NCBI GenBank assembly: GCA_031269165.1
Contig: JAISZQ010000373.1
Location: 1-10,306, forward strand
Source: Spirochaetaceae bacterium
GTDB taxonomy: Bacteria > Spirochaetota > Spirochaetia > Treponematales > Breznakiellaceae
Length of the DNA: 10,306 nucleotides
Direction of reading: 5' to 3'
Made by a program: the position numbers and the translations under genes. The notes beneath the pieces are model-generated. The model was not told the origin of the DNA, made no database searches, and saw only the letters and a list, made by a program, of their open reading frames with translations. Numbering within the stretch: the stretch's first letter is position 1; each line of letters opens with the position of its first letter. Of the stretch, positions 6,565 through 10,306 are shown piece after piece.

Positions 6565-6624
6565 GCCTTTGTATTTGTTTGTGGTTCATTCGTGGTAAAA
6601 TTTTTTGTGGGGCAAGGTTAGAAT

Positions 6625-7281
6625 ATGGAAGACAAAGCAAAACGCGATAAGGTTTGCGGCGCGGATTGCCATGCGGTCTGTGATACAGAATGCGGTATTG
6701 ACGAAGCCGGACGTGGCCCCCTCGCGGGTCCCGTCTGCGCCGCCGCCGTCGTGCTTCCCTCGTCCTTCCCACGGGAAATACTAGGCGACTCCAAAAAATT
6801 GTCCGAAAAGAAACGGGACGCGGCGGCGGCAATCATCAAACTGAAGGCCCGCGCCTACGGGATAGGCTGGGCGACCCACGAGGAGATTGACGCGCTCAAC
6901 ATTCTCAAGGCGAGCCTTCTTGCCATGCGCCGCGCCTTTATCGCGCTGTCGATAAACGGTGCCTTGCCGCCGGGAGAAACGCTCAATCTCACGCGCATCA
7001 TCATCGACGGCCTCTACGCGCCTGATTTACAGGACACCGCCCCTTCCGGTTGCGCCATCATCCCGCTGGTAAAAGCCGACGCGAAAATTCCGGCCGTCAT
7101 GGCCGCCTCGATCCTTGCCAAAACCGAACGGGACGCGGAAATGCGCCGTCTTGCGGCCCTCTACCCCGCATACCGCTACGACAAACACAAAGGTTACCCC
7201 ACTCAAGAACACGCCGCGCTGATCCGCCAACACGGGCCTTCGCCGATACAAAGACGATCGTTTACCGTACCTGACTGGTAA
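6625..7281 (+). CDS. rnhB: Ribonuclease HII
   Basis: A 218-aa enzyme that cuts the RNA strand of RNA-DNA hybrids and starts removal of single ribonucleotides from DNA. All four catalytic acidic residues are visible: D26 and E27 (GIDEAGRGPLAGP), D128 (IIDG) and D152 (VKAD). Other family blocks follow in order: DSKKLSEKKR, EEIDALNIL, MAASILAKTERDAEM, DKHKGYPT and a C-terminal RRSF. The length is normal for the family. The first 22 residues are an unusual extension with cysteines at 11, 15, 19 and 23, every fourth residue, ending at the active-site strand. The ATG is the only ATG before the catalytic motif and has a weak AAGG 7 nt upstream. The HAD phosphatase gene follows after 35 bp and is probably co-transcribed. 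Confidence 0.96.
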   Translation: MEDKAKRDKVCGADCHAVCDTECGIDEAGRGPLAGPVCAAAVVLPSSFPREILGDSKKLSEKKRDAAAAIIKLKARAYGIGWATHEEIDALNILKASLLAMRRAFIALSINGALPPGETLNLTRIIIDGLYAPDLQDTAPSGCAIIPLVKADAKIPAVMAASILAKTERDAEMRRLAALYPAYRYDKHKGYPTQEHAALIRQHGPSPIQRRSFTVPDW

Positions 7282-7304
7282 TAATGAACGGTGCATGGGG
7301 AACA

Positions 7305-7311
7305 AAGGGGA
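7305..7311 (+). promoter_or_regulatory. Ribosome binding site deciding the HAD phosphatase start
   Basis: AAGGGGA ends 5 nt before the ATG at 7317, whereas the in-frame upstream ATG at 7284 follows TGGTAATA with no such site. This favours 7317. Confidence 0.7.
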
Positions 7312-7316
7312 TACCG

Positions 7317-8084
7317 ATGATACAAGTGATATTTCTCGATATTGACGGCACGCTGATTGACGGGGCGGACGGGCCTTTCCCTGAAGACATCGCGGCGATT
7401 GAAGCGGCGCGCGACGCGGGACGCGCGGTTTTTTTGTCAACCGGACGCTCGATTGCCAGTCTGCCGCCCGCGTTGCGGGACGCGCCGTGGGTTGACGGGG
7501 TGATCGCGGGGTGCGGCGCGACGGTATGTTTTCAAGGCAAGATGATTTACCGGAAATCCGTGCCGCCTGACCTGTTGCCCGCAATTTGCGGACTCTACCT
7601 TCGTAACGGCAAGTGGTGCGTTTTTGAGGGCGAGACGAATGTTTTCGCCATGGGACGTTGTCCGTTGTTTGATTATGGCGAGCAACCCGTGTTGATCGGC
7701 GGCGCGGACGATTTTCCCCGGAAATACCCGCATGAGATCATCACCAAGATAACGATGGAGGGTTTTCTCGCTCCCCAAGAGCGGGCGGTGTTTGAACCGG
7801 CGATGCGCGTCTGTGAGTTTGCCGTCTACTCGGAGGCGATTGTCGCGGGGGAGAGCAAGCGCAAGGGCATGGATCGGGCTCTCGCCGCGCTGGGATTAAC
7901 ACGGGAGGAGGCCGCAGCCATCGGCGACAGCGAAAACGACATCGACATCGTGGGAGCCGCCGGACTTGGCATCGCAATGGAGAACGCCTGCGACAGTCTT
8001 AAAGCGGTCGCGAAAGCGGTTACCGGCAAGGTGGGAGAAGGCGGCGTGGCCCAAGCGATCGAGCAGTATGTGCTCAAGAGTTAA
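7317..8084 (+). CDS. HAD-superfamily hydrolase, Cof type (subfamily IIB)
   Basis: A 255-aa cytoplasmic phosphatase-like protein. Motif I is FLDIDGT at residues 6-12, with nucleophile D8 and acid/base D10. Motif II is STGRS near residue 41. The motif III lysine is probably K183 (KG at 183-184). Motif IV is GDSEND at 203-208, with D204 and D208 binding magnesium. The long insert between motifs II and III is the C2 cap typical of Cof/YbiV-like enzymes, which act on sugar phosphates and other small phosphorylated metabolites. The substrate cannot be read from sequence. Starting at 7317 places the motif I strand directly at the N-terminus, as usual for the family; the upstream ATG at 7284 would add 11 unrelated residues. 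It lies 35 bp after rnhB on the same strand. Only repeats, and no clear terminator, lie downstream. Confidence 0.9.
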   Translation: MIQVIFLDIDGTLIDGADGPFPEDIAAIEAARDAGRAVFLSTGRSIASLPPALRDAPWVDGVIAGCGATVCFQGKMIYRKSVPPDLLPAICGLYLRNGKWCVFEGETNVFAMGRCPLFDYGEQPVLIGGADDFPRKYPHEIITKITMEGFLAPQERAVFEPAMRVCEFAVYSEAIVAGESKRKGMDRALAALGLTREEAAAIGDSENDIDIVGAAGLGIAMENACDSLKAVAKAVTGKVGEGGVAQAIEQYVLKS

Positions 8085-8147
8085 ACGTGGCCCACAAAAA
8101 TGAAAGAATTGAACCACGAACCTCAACGGGCCAAAGGCCCGCAACCA

Positions 8148-8166
8148 CACGAACAAATGCGTCTGT
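8148..8166 (-). repeat. 19-nt word shared with 6357-6375
   Basis: CACGAACAAATGCGTCTGT is the exact reverse complement of 6357-6375. Both copies sit in intergenic repeat clusters, which suggests that pieces of the same element occupy both spacers. Confidence 0.75.
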
Positions 8167-8210
8167 GCGTGGTTTTCGCGGTTTGTATGCGCGATTGAGT
8201 CCGTGATTAA

Positions 8211-8250
8211 GAACCTGTTCAAAATCTCAGCAGGAGGGGGAAGTCTCCCC
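8211..8250 (-). repeat. 40-nt dispersed repeat, copy B
   Basis: Its reverse complement matches 106-145 at 36 of 40 positions. One end forms a small hairpin, GGGGGA (8236-8241) with TCCCCC (8246-8251). The opposite orientation to copy A means recombination between the two would invert the roughly 8 kb between them. Confidence 0.75.
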
Positions 8251-8300
8251 CTTCGCTACGGCCCGCCGCTTGCGCGTAGGGGCCTTCGCTATCCCCCTCT

Positions 8301-8319
8301 GCGGGGGTCAGCCCCCCGC
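8301..8319. repeat. GC hairpin
   Basis: GCGGGGG (8301-8307) pairs perfectly with CCCCCGC (8313-8319) around a 5-nt loop. It is part of the run of palindromes in this spacer. Confidence 0.6.
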
Positions 8320-8335
8320 AACGCCCCCGTATCTC

Positions 8336-8364
8336 GGCGGGACGGGGATGGTCCCCGTCCCGCC
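8336..8364. repeat. Perfect 13-bp stem hairpin
   Basis: GGCGGGACGGGGA (8336-8348) pairs perfectly with TCCCCGTCCCGCC (8352-8364) around the loop TGG. It is the strongest hairpin in the window. It lacks a U-tract on both strands, but it could stop or slow transcription arriving from either convergent gene, or protect an mRNA 3' end. Confidence 0.8.
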
Positions 8365-8436
8365 AATGTTTCCCGAAGGGAAACACTTTACCCGGCTTTA
8401 GGCAAACAATGTTTCCCGAAAGGAAACACGTTTGCC
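8365..8436. repeat. Pair of AATGTTTCCCGAA-type palindromic repeats
   Basis: Two 22-nt copies, at 8365-8386 and 8408-8429, differ by one base. Each is a palindrome: TGTTTCCC and GGGAAACA around GAA in the first, one mismatch in the second. The second copy is extended by a further outer stem, GGCAAAC (8401-8407) with GTTTGCC (8430-8436). They lie just after the stop codon of the minus-strand surface gene. Confidence 0.75.
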
Positions 8437-8460
8437 CGTGCGCCGGGGACACGTTACCCG

Positions 8461-10306
8461 TTACTCCCCGCTGGGAAATGTGGATATGCTGCCGCTACCG
8501 TTTGCGGAAAAGCTTAAATCCGTATCATACTCATAGCCGGTCCCGGTGGCGTTGAGCCGATAGCAGAACTTGTTTTGCGTCGCGTCGTTCCACGTGGTCG
8601 CGTCGTTTGCGACGCCGACCCGCTTGCGACCGTAGTCGTAGCCCTTGGGGCTATCGCTGCCGCTAACAAACCGATTGACCGTGCCGCTGGTGTTGTAGGT
8701 ATAGGCATCCCCGCTAATAATGCCGCCGAGGACGCTTATGGCTACGAGATTTCCGTTTGTTATCTCGTATGTCTCAACGTGCCGCTCGGCGTTGATGAAC
8801 GCAGGGTCGAACGCGACGAGCAGAGTCGCCACATAGCCGAGCCCCGTGCCCGTTACATTGGCTTTCAGCGCGTCGAAGAGCTTCCGGTAGACGGTGGTAT
8901 TCCCAGGGTCCGTCGCCCAGGTGGTACTCGCGTTGGCGAAGTTCCGGGTTCTGAAAGACGCGATGCCGGTGGCGGGATCATACCCGCTGGCAGGAATCGT
9001 ATCGTCCCGGGCATTGATGTAGAAGCTGTAGGCATCCGCGACAAGGGTGTTCCCGCTGATGGTTGGATCGGTGCCGGCATTCGGGGTCTTCGTATCATAC
9101 GCCCGGTTCACAAAGATCGCGCTTGCCGGAGCGTCACTGAAGGGGTTGACTGGCCTTGACCCAGCCCCATACCTGGCGGTGATGGCGTTGTCGGTGATGA
9201 CAATGGTGGGGTCCCAGTTCTGAAGCGCGATGCCCTGCACCGACGCCCCGCCGTTTCCCGTCGCCGTTATGGTATTCTGGTCGATGGTTATATACGTTGA
9301 AGGATAGATGTTGGGGGACGCTCTTTGCGCCCAGACATAGATACCGGCGGTGAAGTTGGCCAGGCCTGTGGCAGTGATGTCGCAGTTCCGTACCGTCACG
9401 TGGTTGCTGGCCGCAGCATCAGCGGCCAGTAGCCCACTACCATCCGCCCGTCCGATAAACAGGGCAGTGCGATAGGGATTACTATCAGACCCCAGCCACG
9501 GCACCAATTTTGCCTTACTGTCCACCGTTACCGCGATCTTCACGTCCTCCAGGGTCACGTTGTCGTTGGCAAGGTGTATGGCGACCGTGAGGGCCGTGTT
9601 TTCCTTCCCCAGCCCCCGAATGGTGTAGGGCTTGTCGTTATCGGTGTCGTTGGCGTCAACGACAACAGCGTTGGTGCTCGCGTTGCTGTAGAACGCCTCT
9701 GTCAGTTGGACAACGCCCTTGCCGGAGAACCGTTTCGCCTGCACGAGAGGGGCACCAGTAGCCGCCAAATCCGCAACAGCCGTCGCGTCAACCGTCAGAA
9801 CGGTCGAGCCCTCCGCTACGGTCGCGTTCTCCAGATTAAACTCGCCGTCTCCGGTGATCCGTCCGGTACCGGCGAGCGTGCCCGCCACAGTGAGCGTCGC
9901 GCCGCTAACAGTGAGTGTAAACGTACTCGTATCAAGCGTTACGCCCAAGGGAACCGTAACCTCACCACTGGAAAGCGACACGGATTGCAACAGCGTAACC
10001 GTCGGGCCGATAGCCTCCGCGCTAGAAGGCGTCGCGTTATTCAACGCCGTAACCAGCGTGGCAGTCAGACTCTGCGGCGGATCGGCCTCGTCAACCTCCA
10101 CTATATCCGCATACGCGCCCGGATCAAACTCGACGTTACCGATAGACACAGAGTTGGGCGCCTCAACAACTAGCGCCCCGCCATCAGCGACCGCCACGCT
10201 GTTTGCCGCCACCGCAACAATCGTTCCGCCGCTCTCGACGACCAGCGCCGCGCCCTCGTCAACCACGAGCCTCGCGTTCGCTCCCGGCGTTATCGCAAGA
10301 CCCGCG
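8461..10306 (-). CDS. Partial parallel beta-helix surface protein (N-terminus outside window)
   Basis: The minus-strand frame is open from the right edge of the window to a TAA at 8461-8463, about 614 codons. The GTG at 10264-10266 could be read as a start, but the frame continues upstream with similar repeat-like sequence (ITPGANARL), so the gene is cut by the window edge. The visible N-terminal part consists of short beta-rich repeats (ALVVESGGTIV, GGALVVE, GATLTVAGTLAGTGRI) like those of adhesins and autotransporter passengers. The middle part has NosD-like right-handed beta-helix rungs with Asn-containing turns (NCDITATG, QNTITATG, DNAITARYG, GNTLVADAY), encoded around 9027-9400. The last roughly 180 residues are Gly/Thr/Asn-rich and lack a sorting motif or membrane anchor. 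A secreted or surface-attached binding protein is likely; any enzymatic role is not evident. Signal peptide and promoter lie outside the window. Confidence 0.8.
   Translation of the reverse strand, partial: AGLAITPGANARLVVDEGAALVVESGGTIVAVAANSVAVADGGALVVEAPNSVSIGNVEFDPGAYADIVEVDEADPPQSLTATLVTALNNATPSSAEAIGPTVTLLQSVSLSSGEVTVPLGVTLDTSTFTLTVSGATLTVAGTLAGTGRITGDGEFNLENATVAEGSTVLTVDATAVADLAATGAPLVQAKRFSGKGVVQLTEAFYSNASTNAVVVDANDTDNDKPYTIRGLGKENTALTVAIHLANDNVTLEDVKIAVTVDSKAKLVPWLGSDSNPYRTALFIGRADGSGLLAADAAASNHVTVRNCDITATGLANFTAGIYVWAQRASPNIYPSTYITIDQNTITATGNGGASVQGIALQNWDPTIVITDNAITARYGAGSRPVNPFSDAPASAIFVNRAYDTKTPNAGTDPTISGNTLVADAYSFYINARDDTIPASGYDPATGIASFRTRNFANASTTWATDPGNTTVYRKLFDALKANVTGTGLGYVATLLVAFDPAFINAERHVETYEITNGNLVAISVLGGIISGDAYTYNTSGTVNRFVSGSDSPKGYDYGRKRVGVANDATTWNDATQNKFCYRLNATGTGYEYDTDLSFSANGSGSISTFPSGE

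Larger units (their letters stand above)
6188..6624. other. Repeat-rich intergenic region
   Basis: This 437-bp gap between the phosphoribosyltransferase gene and rnhB has no credible coding frame. It holds, in order, a possible repeat element bounded by short inverted repeats (6211-6412) with a strong internal palindrome, a possible promoter/operator (6401-6450), CCGCGAAC-type degenerate repeat words (about 6471-6495), and a further inverted repeat (6508-6564). The remainder up to the rnhB start contains the words TTCATTCGTGG and TTTTTTGTGGGG, which resemble, in inverted orientation, sequence at 8085-8120. No U-tract terminator follows the upstream gene. Confidence 0.7.
8085..8460. other. Hairpin- and repeat-dense spacer between convergent genes
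   Basis: This 376-bp region holds no convincing gene; a 104-codon open frame starting at 8203 consists of repeat sequence. It begins with CCACGAAC-type repeat words and a small GGGCC-AAA-GGCCC hairpin (8128-8140). It continues with a 19-nt word shared with 6357-6375 and the 40-nt repeat copy B (8211-8250), then a G/C-rich stretch with paired CTTCGCTA words (8251-8258 and 8283-8290), and finally a run of strong hairpins up to 8436. No U-tract follows any hairpin on either strand. Confidence 0.7.

Noticed and set aside
6568..6601. Promoter immediately upstream of rnhB (TTGTTT with TAAAAT)
   Set aside because: The spacing of 15 bp and weak -35 match are poor, and the sequence is part of degenerate intergenic repeat words.
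7027..7584. Open frame of 185 codons on the minus strand
   Set aside because: It overlaps rnhB and the HAD gene in antisense; its Arg/Pro-rich composition is typical of a shadow frame in GC-rich DNA.
8085..8140. Intrinsic terminator after the HAD gene
   Set aside because: The only local hairpin (GGGCC-AAA-GGCCC, 8128-8140) has a 5-bp stem and no U-tract.
6188..8460. CRISPR array or phage attachment site in the repeat-rich spacers
   Set aside because: The repeats are palindromes of differing sequence with no regular spacer length, and no cas, integrase or tRNA gene is nearby.
8203..8517. 104-codon plus-strand open frame in the right spacer
   Set aside because: It consists of palindromic repeat sequence, lacks a ribosome binding site, and runs into the 3' end of the minus-strand surface gene.
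8575..10173. Plus-strand open frames of about 200 codons opposite the beta-helix gene
   Set aside because: The minus-strand frame is continuous for over 600 codons with beta-helix repeats; the opposite frames are Arg/Val-rich shadows with no motif.

Overview
The window (about 10.3 kb, moderately GC-rich) looks like chromosome from a spirochaete, most likely a Treponema-like organism. The grounds are indirect: large hybrid kinases whose HPt domain is followed by a helical tail, an RNase HII that reads CGIDEAGRG at its active site, a repeat-rich parallel beta-helix surface protein, and intergenic regions packed with palindromic repeats. This taxonomic call is inference, at roughly 60% confidence. 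No tRNA, rRNA, CRISPR array, integrase or transposase gene is visible.

Positions 1-276 are non-coding. They hold an inverted repeat built from a CGCGAAT unit, one copy of a 40-nt dispersed repeat, and a near-consensus sigma70-type promoter whose expected start point lies only a few bases before the first ATG. Positions 277-6187 form a tight four-gene, plus-strand signalling operon. The genes are a REC/HD-GYP response regulator with a damaged metal-binding motif, a stand-alone HPt protein, a 1217-aa membrane hybrid histidine kinase (7TMR-DISM-like sensor, PAS, HisKA, HATPase, REC, HPt), and a phosphoribosyltransferase-fold protein whose start overlaps the kinase stop. A plausible phosphorelay runs from kinase His588 to receiver Asp894, then to an HPt histidine (internal His1070 or stand-alone His57), then to Asp51 of the HD-GYP regulator. 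The phosphoribosyltransferase may connect the pathway to nucleotide metabolism; no direct evidence shows this.

Positions 6188-6624 are non-coding and carry palindromic repeats plus a possible promoter/operator. rnhB (RNase HII, 6625-7281) follows, with a HAD-family Cof-type phosphatase (7317-8084) 35 bp behind it, probably co-transcribed. Positions 8085-8460 are another repeat-dense spacer between convergent genes. It contains an inverted copy of the 40-nt repeat from near position 106 and a series of strong hairpins. From 8461 to the right edge, on the minus strand, runs a partial gene for a large parallel beta-helix (adhesin-like) protein whose N-terminus lies outside the window.
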